Below are positions 1-7,532 of a DNA stretch of 12,078 bases, piece by piece. Source of the DNA: Betaproteobacteria bacterium (lineage in GTDB: Bacteria; Pseudomonadota; Gammaproteobacteria; Burkholderiales; Burkholderiaceae_E). Position numbers and translations under genes: made by a program. Each line of letters begins with the position of its first letter. Within the stretch, counting starts at the first letter, position 1. The notes below the pieces were generated by a model that saw only the letters and a program-made list of their open reading frames with translations, made no database searches and had not been told where the DNA came from. The DNA lies in NCBI GenBank assembly GCA_016868095.1, contig VGHV01000041.1, positions 1 to 12,078 on the forward strand, given 5' to 3'.

Positions 1-9
1 GCAGGCTAA
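1..9 (+). CDS. 3' tail of an upstream gene (only the last two codons and stop)
   Basis: Reading from base 1 gives two sense codons (Ala-Gly) followed by tandem TAA TAA stops at 7-12, the second sharing one base with the ATG of the next gene. This arrangement suggests an upstream gene whose termination is coupled to the TPR gene start. Two codons cannot identify the product. From memory of how this TPR family is arranged in Burkholderiales, an ExbD- or TonB-type component is a plausible guess, but it is inference only, and the tandem stops could also be chance. Confidence 0.3.
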   Translation, partial: AG

Positions 10-11
10 TA

Positions 12-1346
12 ATGAAGCGACATATTCAAGTCAGCGTCTTCACAAGGGGCGCTAGCGCCCTACTCGTGGTTGCAGGTATTAGTGCGAGCTTCCCCCTCGG
101 CGTAATGGCACAACAGGCGGCATATGCCGAGGGACCTAGGCTCTTGCTTGCTGCCGCCTCGCCTGAGGCGCCGCCCAAGGGGGCCACACAAGCCACCAAC
201 CCCGATACAGTTCGGGCTGAAATGGGCAAGCCCCTCACCACGATTCAAGAGCTTTTGAAGGCAGGTAAGGGCCAGGAAGCCTTGCAAAGACTCAAAGAAG
301 TCGAATCCTTTCCCAACCGCAACGCCTATGAAAATTACATTATCGAGCGGATGCGTGGAGCAGCTGCTAGCTTGGCGGGTGATGCCGATACAGCCGCGAA
401 GGCATTTGATGCGGTGATCGGAAGCGGGCGCGTTGCAGCGGCTGAAAAACACAAAATTATTGAAGCAGTCGCAGGGAATTTTTACCGAGTTAAAAACTAT
501 AGCAAAGCGGCTGAATGGTGTGCTCGTTATTTCAAAGAAGGCGGGCCAGAAGGCACGATGCGCCTGCTATGGGTGCAGTCGATGTACATGGCAGGTGATC
601 TTGACGGCGCCGCACGCGAAATGCTTGTCGATTTTCAGTTGCTTGAAAAGGCGGGTAAGAATCCACCGGAGGATAGGCTCCAGTTGCTAGCAAGCATCTA
701 CCAGCGCAAAAAAGATGCAGCAGGCTATGCGAGCACCGTGGAGAAACTTCTAAGTTTTTATCCTAAGAAAGATTACTGGGCTGAAGCCATCTACCGTGTT
801 TCAACACGCCAAGGCTTCCCTGATCGACTTGTGATGGATGTTGCACGATTGAAAATGCTTACGGGCAATCTGCGCAGCGCCAATGAGTACTTTGAGTACG
901 CCCAAATGGCATTAACAGCGGGCTTTTCCCTCGAAGCGAATCGGTTTCTTGAGCAGGGTTTCGCAGAAAAGCTTCTCGGAAGTGGCGATGAGGCTGATCG
1001 GCACCGCAGGCTTCGTGCCATGGTTACAAAAAGTGTTGAAGAAGATCGCAAAGGACTTCAAGCCCTTAAAGTCGAAGCATCTGCCGGCAAAGACGGCAAC
1101 GCCATGCTCAATGTAGGCTACAGCCTAGTTTTGGCGGGCGACAACGCAGAGGGCATACGTTTGATGGAAAAGGGCTTATCGATCAAAGGTATCAAACGCC
1201 CCGAAGACGCCAAGCTTCTCTACGGTACTGCACTTGTCATGGCTGGACAGCGCGAGAAGGCTCGAGCGGTATTTGCAAGCGTTCAGGGTGACGGGACCGG
1301 AGAGCTCGCAAAGCTTTGGGCGGTGTATGCCGCAGCCGCCCGCTAG
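12..1346 (+). CDS. Exported TPR-repeat protein
   Basis: A 444-residue protein with an N-terminal signal sequence: basic MKRH, a hydrophobic stretch around residues 14-31, and a likely cleavage near residue 33 after VMA. It is therefore expected in the periplasm. From about residue 75 to the end it consists of helix-turn-helix repeats of TPR character, for example the A-x-S-L-A-G-D-x-x-x-A-A-K-A-F segment near 115-130, YRVKNYSKAAEW near 155, and LVLAGDNAEGIRLMEKGL near 370. No catalytic motif is seen; TPR proteins are usually protein-binding scaffolds. The family resembles TPR proteins downstream of TonB/ExbB/ExbD genes in Burkholderiales (recalled, not searched), suggesting a role in TonB-dependent transport. 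The ATG at 12 has an AGG six bases upstream and abuts the tandem stops of the preceding gene. The exact partner is unknown. Confidence 0.85.
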   Translation: MKRHIQVSVFTRGASALLVVAGISASFPLGVMAQQAAYAEGPRLLLAAASPEAPPKGATQATNPDTVRAEMGKPLTTIQELLKAGKGQEALQRLKEVESFPNRNAYENYIIERMRGAAASLAGDADTAAKAFDAVIGSGRVAAAEKHKIIEAVAGNFYRVKNYSKAAEWCARYFKEGGPEGTMRLLWVQSMYMAGDLDGAAREMLVDFQLLEKAGKNPPEDRLQLLASIYQRKKDAAGYASTVEKLLSFYPKKDYWAEAIYRVSTRQGFPDRLVMDVARLKMLTGNLRSANEYFEYAQMALTAGFSLEANRFLEQGFAEKLLGSGDEADRHRRLRAMVTKSVEEDRKGLQALKVEASAGKDGNAMLNVGYSLVLAGDNAEGIRLMEKGLSIKGIKRPEDAKLLYGTALVMAGQREKARAVFASVQGDGTGELAKLWAVYAAAAR

Positions 1347-2361
1347 TGCCCAACCCACTGTGAAGCTTGCCTCTAGCGAAGCCGAGGCATGGAGTCGGTA
1401 TTGGGATAAGGGTCTGCTCCACGCCTGCGCGAGTAGCTTTGCCGATAATCATGGTGGAGCGATTGCTAGCTTTTGGCGTGAGCAACTACTCAAGCACAGT
1501 AAGCCCGAGCAACAAGTGATCGATTTTGGTTGCGGCAACGGGCCGATTGCCATGCTATTGCACGATGAACTGAGCGAGGCGCCTCGATATCTGGGCATTG
1601 ATTATGCCGAGCTGCGTCCGCAATGGCTAGCTAGACTTCGATCTGAGCAGCGAGCTCGCATTCGCTTTCTTGCACCGCAAGACTTTCGACACTTGCCCTT
1701 TGAAGCTGATTCAGCCGATTGGCTTGTCTCACAGTTTGGCGCCGAGTACGGCGACCTGCCCTTGGTCCTACCCGAGGCATTACGCGTACTCAAGCCCTCA
1801 GGCACCCTGCTCTGGCTGATCCACCATGAGGATTCGCTCATCGTTGGCCAAGCGCAGGAAGAGTCTGCTCATATTGACTTTTTGCGTGGCGAGGGTGGTT
1901 TGATTGATCTAGCCACTGCCCTGACCGAGCCGTTCGCAATGGCAAATCGGGCACGGGTTGTGCGACAACTGAATAGTAATAAGCAATTGATCGCCCTGCG
2001 TGATCGATATAATCTTTGCCTCGATAATCTTGCTGATCGATGCGGCAAAAGCCTCGTCCCCGATATCTTGCTCGATACAAGAGACTGGGTTAGCCAGATT
2101 CTTCAAGGATCACGAAGTGAAGGTGCAAAGGTAGCCAAGACACGATTGGTCGAGCTCGACAGCCTTCTCGCTGATTCCAAAGAGCGTCTCCGACAGTTAT
2201 GTAAAGTAGCCCAATCGGAGACTTCGATAAGAAGCGCCTTAGCTTCTGTCACCAGCGCCGCGTCTGCCGGGACGGCGGGCGCTCTCAATTTTGAACTTAA
2301 GCCGCTCCATGAGGCTAACGCAACGCTAGCCTGGACGCTCAAATTAGCTAAATCGAACTAA
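1327..2361 (+). CDS. Class I SAM-dependent methyltransferase
   Basis: A 344-residue cytoplasmic protein with no signal peptide. Residues 64-72 read VIDFGCGNG, the glycine-rich motif I that binds S-adenosylmethionine. Residues 89-95 (LGIDYAE) supply the acidic residue at the end of strand 2. The segment around 120-165 (HLPFEADSADWLVSQFG, then EALRVLKPSGTLLWL) matches motifs III-V of the methyltransf_11/25 type. The C-terminal part, from about 175, is largely helical and not recognised, so the substrate is unknown. I chose the ATG at 1327, which overlaps the end of the TPR gene by 20 bases and suggests translational coupling; a GTG at 1360 just after the TPR stop is an alternative. The frame is also open upstream to an ATG at 1234, but that would lie deep inside the TPR gene. 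The two genes are probably cotranscribed. Confidence 0.82.
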   Translation: MPQPPASAQPTVKLASSEAEAWSRYWDKGLLHACASSFADNHGGAIASFWREQLLKHSKPEQQVIDFGCGNGPIAMLLHDELSEAPRYLGIDYAELRPQWLARLRSEQRARIRFLAPQDFRHLPFEADSADWLVSQFGAEYGDLPLVLPEALRVLKPSGTLLWLIHHEDSLIVGQAQEESAHIDFLRGEGGLIDLATALTEPFAMANRARVVRQLNSNKQLIALRDRYNLCLDNLADRCGKSLVPDILLDTRDWVSQILQGSRSEGAKVAKTRLVELDSLLADSKERLRQLCKVAQSETSIRSALASVTSAASAGTAGALNFELKPLHEANATLAWTLKLAKSN

Positions 2362-2435
2362 CGAAGTCTCGAGTGACACTACCGTTTGTACGACGAAACA
2401 AATTGATGAGCCAAGCAGTGAAGGAGGCCGCCGAT

Positions 2436-4463
2436 TTACTGCGCTTTACCAATATGTTTCTCAAAAAATGCTAATACCTGGGTGTACATATCGACGCGGT
2501 TATTAACATCGTAAAAACCGTGTCCTTCGGGCTTGATCATCCATTCGAAATTTTTATTCACCTTTTTAAGCGCGTCGCGAAGCCTATAAGCATGTTCAAC
2601 AGGAACCCGCACATCTTTTTCACCGTGGATGATAAAAAGTTCTGCCTTGATCTTGTCGACATGGTGGACTGGTGACGCGGCCCTGAGGGCTTCCGGATCT
2701 TCGCCGACCCGGGCTTTCATAAACCTCTCAAAGTAATCGCCACCAAGACGGTTGAAATCTGATCCGTCGCCTTTTCTGAACTGTACTAAATCGTATACAC
2801 CAACGATACCGACGGCACAACGATAAAGGTCGGGATCTTTAATGACACCCCAGAGCGCCGCATAGCCACCGTAGCTACCGCCATAAATACAAATCCGCTT
2901 GGGGTCAGCAATGCCCTCCTTGATTGCCCACTCGGTGGCATCAACCAAGTCCTGTTGCATTCTGGTGCCCCATTGGCGGTAGCCCGCCCGCTCAAAATCG
3001 GAACCCCGGTTACCTGACCCGCGGTAGTTCACCTGCAAAACCGCATAGCCGCGACTTGCGAAGAACTGTGACTCAGGATGAAACCCCCAGAAATCAGTCA
3101 CGCCAAATGGACCACCGTGGACATTGATGATAAGTGGCAACTGTTTAGACTTGGACGCCGGTCGAGTCATAAGCGCATGTAAACGCATACCATCGTTGGC
3201 AGCAATCACGACAGGTTCGGTATCAAGCATTTGCTTGGCTTTAATCTTGGGCAGACTCGCTTCGAGAAAGATGGCCTTGCGTGTATTCAAGTCGAATAAA
3301 TAAAATTCGCCTGGGTTACGATCACTACGAACGCGCACGATTGCTTGATTGCCGTCATCGCTATAAGAAGTAACTGAGACGTGCTGGCCCTTAAAAGCCT
3401 GCACAAGCATATTGATGAACTGTCCATGCTTGACCCGGTCATCCATCAATAGCTGCTCACCACGCCCGCCTAAATGAAAGACGCCTAAGACTTCGCCATT
3501 AGCTCCTAGAAGAGGGCCTGCCAGATCAACATCGGCCTCACGGTGGACCAGATCTACTTTCTTCGATTGAAAGTCGTATTCGAAAAGTCCAAGCTTGTCC
3601 TGCTTTTCTTGATCAAAATTCGATAAAAAGTACGCACGCTGACCATCGGCAGAGAAGCCGACCGGCTGAAAGGCAACCCGCTTGCGCTTGGCTGCGAGAT
3701 CAAGCTTGGTCCACTTGTTCTCGCCGACTCCGCGCACATGCAAAAATGTTCGTTCGTCATCCTCAGACTTGCCTTCGAGCGTCTCAACGGCAATCCGTAC
3801 CCTGCCTTCGGTATCAGCCCCGAGACCACGAATATCACCTGATGGCTCATCGGCCGTATAGTCAAGCCTGCCATTCTCAATATTAAGACGGTGAACCTTA
3901 CCCTTACCATTATCAGCCCAGTGATACTTCGCGATCAAAATATGGGCGGGATCTTTTGGCAAGCGATGAAGCAAGGCGTAACGCGATGATGCCATCTCAA
4001 ATATCTCGCGTCGATTGTCCCCATTGATATCTGAAGCGTAAAGATTAGTGGGGCGACCATCACTATCCAGGTAGCCGGTCACCTTGCCGACTGCCATCAC
4101 TAGCCTTTGATCAGTTGCCCAAATAAATTCTTGGACATGCATGGCATCGCCAAAACTGAAATGATTAACGATTTTCCTATCGGCTGCAGTCATCACGGCG
4201 AGCCTAACTTCATTACCTTGCTCGTAAGAAAAGGCAATATGGCGTGCATCGGGCGAAAGCTTCATGTTGATGAATTGCCTGCGCTCAAAAAAGTCTCTCA
4301 GTGCGACCTGTTCTGCTGATGCCTCAGCAGGCAAAACAATCGCGGAAAAGGCAAGCATGGCGGACACCAAACCCTTCGTAATGTTTTTGCAAAACTGCTT
4401 ATAAAGGGCGGACGTCAAACGAGGCGAATGGCCATCGAACGCGAAATCCTTATCACTTGTCAT
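2436..4463 (-). CDS. Exported S9 family serine peptidase (prolyl oligopeptidase / acylaminoacyl-peptidase type)
   Basis: A 675-residue protein. After a long charged N-region there is a hydrophobic segment (about residues 31-46) ending in AEASA, consistent with a signal peptide and periplasmic location. Residues about 60-400 look like the beta-propeller of S9 enzymes, with repeated blade-like segments such as SPDARHIAFS and SADGQRAYFLS. The C-terminal alpha/beta-hydrolase domain holds NVHGGP (oxyanion-hole region), the nucleophile elbow GGSYGGYA with Ser530, Asp617 in HGEKDVRVP, and His648 in EGHGF, so the catalytic triad is complete. Family members cleave short peptides, often after proline or at acylated N-termini; specificity here cannot be read. 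It lies downstream of the TonB-dependent receptor but behind a terminator, so it likely has its own promoter. A TTG at 4466 is an alternative start; the ATG at 4463 gives better ribosome-site spacing. Confidence 0.93.
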   Translation of the reverse strand: MTSDKDFAFDGHSPRLTSALYKQFCKNITKGLVSAMLAFSAIVLPAEASAEQVALRDFFERRQFINMKLSPDARHIAFSYEQGNEVRLAVMTAADRKIVNHFSFGDAMHVQEFIWATDQRLVMAVGKVTGYLDSDGRPTNLYASDINGDNRREIFEMASSRYALLHRLPKDPAHILIAKYHWADNGKGKVHRLNIENGRLDYTADEPSGDIRGLGADTEGRVRIAVETLEGKSEDDERTFLHVRGVGENKWTKLDLAAKRKRVAFQPVGFSADGQRAYFLSNFDQEKQDKLGLFEYDFQSKKVDLVHREADVDLAGPLLGANGEVLGVFHLGGRGEQLLMDDRVKHGQFINMLVQAFKGQHVSVTSYSDDGNQAIVRVRSDRNPGEFYLFDLNTRKAIFLEASLPKIKAKQMLDTEPVVIAANDGMRLHALMTRPASKSKQLPLIINVHGGPFGVTDFWGFHPESQFFASRGYAVLQVNYRGSGNRGSDFERAGYRQWGTRMQQDLVDATEWAIKEGIADPKRICIYGGSYGGYAALWGVIKDPDLYRCAVGIVGVYDLVQFRKGDGSDFNRLGGDYFERFMKARVGEDPEALRAASPVHHVDKIKAELFIIHGEKDVRVPVEHAYRLRDALKKVNKNFEWMIKPEGHGFYDVNNRVDMYTQVLAFFEKHIGKAQ

Positions 4464-4471
4464 CAAGCTCT

Positions 4472-4476
4472 CTCCC
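4472..4476 (-). promoter_or_regulatory. Ribosome binding site of the S9 peptidase gene
   Basis: On the minus strand GGGAG lies eight bases before the ATG at 4463. The TonB-dependent receptor gene has the same GGGAG with the same eight-base spacing, which favours this ATG over the adjacent TTG at 4466. Confidence 0.65.
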
Positions 4477-4490
4477 AGATTATTTGTGCT

Positions 4491-4529
4491 CTAAGTTTAA
4501 GACTAGTACGACATCGCTTAGTTTAAGAC
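4491..4529. repeat. 13-base direct repeat upstream of the S9 peptidase gene
   Basis: The plus strand carries ctaagtttaagac at 4491-4503 and cttagtttaagac at 4517-4529, 12 of 13 bases identical and 26 bases apart start to start. Both copies lie 28-66 bases upstream of the S9 peptidase ATG and beyond the terminator of the receptor gene, where its promoter should be. A spacing of about two and a half helical turns puts the copies on opposite faces of the DNA. They may be binding sites for a regulator or remnants of a small duplication. No convincing sigma-70 hexamer pair was identified. Confidence 0.55.
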
Positions 4530-4589
4530 GGTCGCTACCTTAGATCACAAGATCATACCCGAGAAGCTTAGCTGTCCGCTTACACCTAT

Positions 4590-4617
4590 AAAAAAACGGA
4601 GCACGAGGCCCCGCTTT
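4590..4617 (-). terminator. Intrinsic terminator of the TonB-dependent receptor gene
   Basis: On the minus strand CGGGGC, a five-base loop (CTCGT) and GCTCCG form a six-pair stem with one G-U pair, followed at once by seven T residues. Flanking AAAG and the T run can lengthen the stem to about ten pairs. It begins 29 bases after the receptor stop codon and lies before the S9 peptidase gene. This is a textbook Rho-independent terminator and implies that most transcription of the receptor gene does not continue into the peptidase gene. Confidence 0.88.
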
Positions 4618-4645
4618 GATTCAAACATTAGATTAGGCTAAACGC

Positions 4646-7162
4646 TTAGAAACGCTGGGTAAACCTAACGTAGGGCTGACGGCCATATGAGTCATACAAG
4701 TAGTAGTTAAAATTTCGGCCATCATATGGAATGCAATCCGCTGACCCTATACCTCGGCTACACGGATACCAACCCGTTAAATTAACTACACCAACCGATA
4801 GACGACCACCCTTCATAGGTGTATTCCATACTATCTGTATGTCATGAGAGGTTCGGCCACGATAACGGGTACCCCCTTCAGTGTCGCCGTGGGCGCCGAT
4901 ATAGTTCGCATACCAAAATAGATCCATCTTCGGTATCATTGGCACTTTGGTTGCTAGCACCATGCGATCCTTCGGTAAACCTGCGGTACCTGCAAGTTCA
5001 TCACCATCGTCCACGTAGCTATTCATCCGCGACCAGATGAGGCGTTGGTCGATGTTTTTACCGAGCACCTTATAGCGTGCATTCACCGTCAGGTCGACCC
5101 CACGAAGACCAATCTCGCCCTCGTTACCGTAGCCCGCCTGAATACGTTCAATGGCGCCCGAAACAGCATTACGCGTGATGCCTAAACCCGAGGGAATAGC
5201 GCGAGGATCGGTACCATTGGAGCGATTGATAATGCCTTGGGCCGTGATTTGCGCAATCTTATCGGTTACGTCAATGTTCCAAAGATCGGCCTTCAGGCTA
5301 ACCTGAGGCACGACATCCCAAACAAAACCAAGTGACCAGTTCTTCGACTTCTCTGCTGAAAGATTGGGATTGGCGATGTAATAAGTATCGACTTGAACCT
5401 GCCTGGAGTTAGCCTGAGCAGCCGCACCACCGAATGCGATATAAGTTCTGGGATCGATTACCGACTCAGCGCTGAACGACTCTTTCATGGTGATCTTATC
5501 AAGCGAAGGTGCTGCAAACCCCGCACCGACTGAGCCACGAAGCAAGAGGTTGTTGTTGAGCTTCCAGCGAACCGATGCCTTGGGAGCATTTGAGCTTCCG
5601 TAGTCAGAGTAGTTCTCGTGACGCGCTGCAAGTGAGAGTTCAACACCCCTTGCAACTGGCAACAAGGCTTCGGTAAACATTGAGGTTACACCGCGATCGC
5701 CGCCCGCGGAGTTACCGGCAGAGCCTAGAATTTGACCACCTTCCGAAAGTGAGTCGTAGAGATCCTGGTAGTACTCCATGCGGCGCTCGCCGCCGACGAG
5801 CACCTGTGCATTACCGCCTGCCATTTTCATCAAAGGCACTGAAGCGGTGCCATACATCTCGGCGATCTTGAAGTTTGAATCTCTACCAATTGTTGCCTTG
5901 ATAGCATTAAGGACATCAGGTGAATTTTGGCTGGGCTTAAAAATATTGTACTTTCCAGAATTAATAAACTGTTCAGCAATAGCAGTAACAATATAATTTC
6001 GGCCTAATTCAATATATTGATAATCCGTCCAGCGAACACCCGCATCGATGGCTACATCACGGATCTGCCCCTGAGTCCCAAGAAGTAAGTCGTACACGTT
6101 ACTGTTCGTATTCGTATCCCGGTTACCTGCAGCTGCGAACCTATGCCGCAATGTCACAGACTTTCCTGCCATCGAAGGGTCGACCTGCGAAACAATATTG
6201 TTAGGACTTGTTGCACTCAGAACAACTGCGCCAGGCGTAGGAGCGTAGCGACCAAAGCTTTCCACCCTTGTAACCCCGGTATTAGCATACAAAGACCAGT
6301 CTTTATTTACTTTATATTCGCCCTTCGCGAACAGCGAAGCATTCTTCACCGCTGCATCATCAGCACCCCTCGAATTAAAGTCGAAAGAACATGTGCCTGT
6401 AGTCGTGGTCCAAAAATCTTTATCGCCGCAGCCACCTGGAACGGCTCTTAACCCTTGGCTTGTGACATAGTTGTTGCCAAAGGATGAAACACCCTTGTCG
6501 GTTCCCCAGGGTCTCTGACTGGTAAACACCATGCCACGCTCATTGAACGAAACCCCTGCTATCACGCGACCATCTTTGCCCGACGTCCCAAAAAGCACTG
6601 ACCCTTCACGCCGTTCTCCTCCCGCATTTGATGGGTCGGTGTAACCAAAGGCGTACTGGAACCCTTCAAAGTCTTTGCGAGTGATGATGTTTACCACACC
6701 TGCTATGGCATCCGAGCCGTAAATAGCTGATGCACCGTCGGTAAGAATCTCGATGCGTTCCACAGCACCAAGCGGAATAGCGTTCATGTCAGCGCCAGTA
6801 GGCCCCATCGGACCCTTGGGAGCGCGGCGCCCGTCAATCAAAACCAAGGTACGACCCGTCCCCAGTGCTTTGAGATCCAAGCCAGCAAATGATTGTGCCG
6901 AAGAACCTGACTGAGGCCTGAAGTTTCCGGATGCGGCAAAAGTAATGTTTCGTACAGCTTCTGCAACCGAAGTAACACCGCTTGTCTCTAATTGCTCACG
7001 CGTTACCACGGTGACAGGTAGTGCGCCTTCGGCATCAACGCGCTTAATTCGTGAACCTGTCACCTCAACTGTGCCTTGAGCAAGTGCCTGCGAAGCAAAG
7101 ACACTGGCCCCAGCCCCAAAAGCAAGCGCCACACAGACGCTAACGGGTGTTTTACGGAACAT
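4646..7162 (-). CDS. TonB-dependent outer-membrane receptor
   Basis: An 838-residue protein. Residues 1-29 form a signal peptide (MFRKTP, hydrophobic core, ASQALAQ). The VEVTGSRIKR segment just after it is typical of this receptor class. The plug domain spans roughly residues 45-165 and includes PVTVVTREQLETSG, the LVLIDGRR strand near 106-113, and VERIEILTDGASAIYGSDAIAGVVNIITR around 134-162. The rest is a beta-barrel of alternating strands, with TBDR-like motifs near the end and a terminal aromatic residue (FTQRF), the signal used by the BAM machinery. It should transport a ligand into the periplasm with TonB-ExbBD energy. I cannot assign a substrate: no iron-uptake genes are adjacent, while a peptidase and a peptide-type ABC importer are, making peptides one possibility. 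The ATG is supported by GGGAG eight bases upstream. Confidence 0.95.
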   Translation of the reverse strand: MFRKTPVSVCVALAFGAGASVFASQALAQGTVEVTGSRIKRVDAEGALPVTVVTREQLETSGVTSVAEAVRNITFAASGNFRPQSGSSAQSFAGLDLKALGTGRTLVLIDGRRAPKGPMGPTGADMNAIPLGAVERIEILTDGASAIYGSDAIAGVVNIITRKDFEGFQYAFGYTDPSNAGGERREGSVLFGTSGKDGRVIAGVSFNERGMVFTSQRPWGTDKGVSSFGNNYVTSQGLRAVPGGCGDKDFWTTTTGTCSFDFNSRGADDAAVKNASLFAKGEYKVNKDWSLYANTGVTRVESFGRYAPTPGAVVLSATSPNNIVSQVDPSMAGKSVTLRHRFAAAGNRDTNTNSNVYDLLLGTQGQIRDVAIDAGVRWTDYQYIELGRNYIVTAIAEQFINSGKYNIFKPSQNSPDVLNAIKATIGRDSNFKIAEMYGTASVPLMKMAGGNAQVLVGGERRMEYYQDLYDSLSEGGQILGSAGNSAGGDRGVTSMFTEALLPVARGVELSLAARHENYSDYGSSNAPKASVRWKLNNNLLLRGSVGAGFAAPSLDKITMKESFSAESVIDPRTYIAFGGAAAQANSRQVQVDTYYIANPNLSAEKSKNWSLGFVWDVVPQVSLKADLWNIDVTDKIAQITAQGIINRSNGTDPRAIPSGLGITRNAVSGAIERIQAGYGNEGEIGLRGVDLTVNARYKVLGKNIDQRLIWSRMNSYVDDGDELAGTAGLPKDRMVLATKVPMIPKMDLFWYANYIGAHGDTEGGTRYRGRTSHDIQIVWNTPMKGGRLSVGVVNLTGWYPCSRGIGSADCIPYDGRNFNYYLYDSYGRQPYVRFTQRF

Positions 7163-7532
7163 AACTCATTCTCCCAAAAGTTCGATTCATCCACGACTAC
7201 AAACAAATTCTCGATATTCTCACCCAGGCCCGGTCACATCTCGATAGGACGCCGCTCGAATACCACGGATGTAGTGTGACAGACTGATGTCCAAATTGGT
7301 AGGCACTAAAAGCCAACAAACTCAATGGGAAAAAATTTGTCTCATTTCGACCAATTCTGGTACCAGTTCACTAACATACGTGGTTTAACTGCAACAAAAC
7401 TTCAGATGTCGTGGACGGTCATTGAGGCTAAGTTTGGCTCAGACAACTTGGTCCAAACCCGTAAACTCAATTGAGAACAAAATGAGGTGGTAAGCCATAA
7501 CCGGTTGCGGTCTAGACGCTTGAAAGGGGACG
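7163..7532. other. 370-base non-coding gap holding the receptor gene's promoter region and several short palindromes
   Basis: This gap separates two minus-strand genes, the hydroxylase (ending at 7533) and the receptor (starting at 7162). The receptor's ribosome site is GGGAG at 7175-7171. The gap contains perfect palindromes CTGGTACCAG (7357-7366) and CTCAATTGAG (7466-7475), CCAAATTGG (7291-7299) and TTGGTCCAA (7448-7456), a GTTTGG/CCAAAC inverted pair (7432-7437, 7453-7458), and TCTCGATA twice (7209-7216, 7239-7246). I found no convincing sigma-70 promoter and no T-tailed terminator for the hydroxylase gene. Only very short reading frames without ribosome sites occur. Confidence 0.5.
7357..7366. 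promoter_or_regulatory. Possible operator palindrome upstream of the receptor gene
   Basis: CTGGTACCAG is a perfect ten-base palindrome about 195 bases upstream of the receptor ATG. It is immediately preceded by ACCAATT (7350-7356), which is the reverse complement of AATTGGT at 7294-7300. Half-sites of the TGGT/ACCA type are typical of FadR-subfamily GntR regulators and also occur in some LacI-type sites. The assignment to any family is speculative, and ten bases can arise by chance. Confidence 0.3.

Noticed and set aside
1234..1326. An upstream in-frame ATG that would lengthen the methyltransferase by 31 residues.
   Set aside because: It lies more than 100 bases inside the TPR gene, and the added residues do not look like part of the methyltransferase fold.
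2362..2435. Possible bidirectional terminator between the convergent methyltransferase and S9 peptidase genes.
   Set aside because: Only the six-base palindrome CTCGAG is present; no stable stem followed by a T run on either strand.
2406..2474. A plus-strand 22-codon reading frame starting at 2406, with an AAGGAGG sequence at 2421-2427.
   Set aside because: The AAGGAGG lies inside the frame, not before a start codon, and the frame runs antisense into the 3' end of the S9 peptidase. No independent support for a small protein.
7209..7246. TCTCGATA repeated twice, 30 bases apart, near the receptor start.
   Set aside because: Eight-base repeats at this distance are not unusual by chance, and there is no other sign of an operator; mentioned only in the gap description.
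7406..7474. A 22-codon plus-strand reading frame in the receptor upstream gap.
   Set aside because: No ribosome binding site, no recognisable features, and such short frames are expected by chance.
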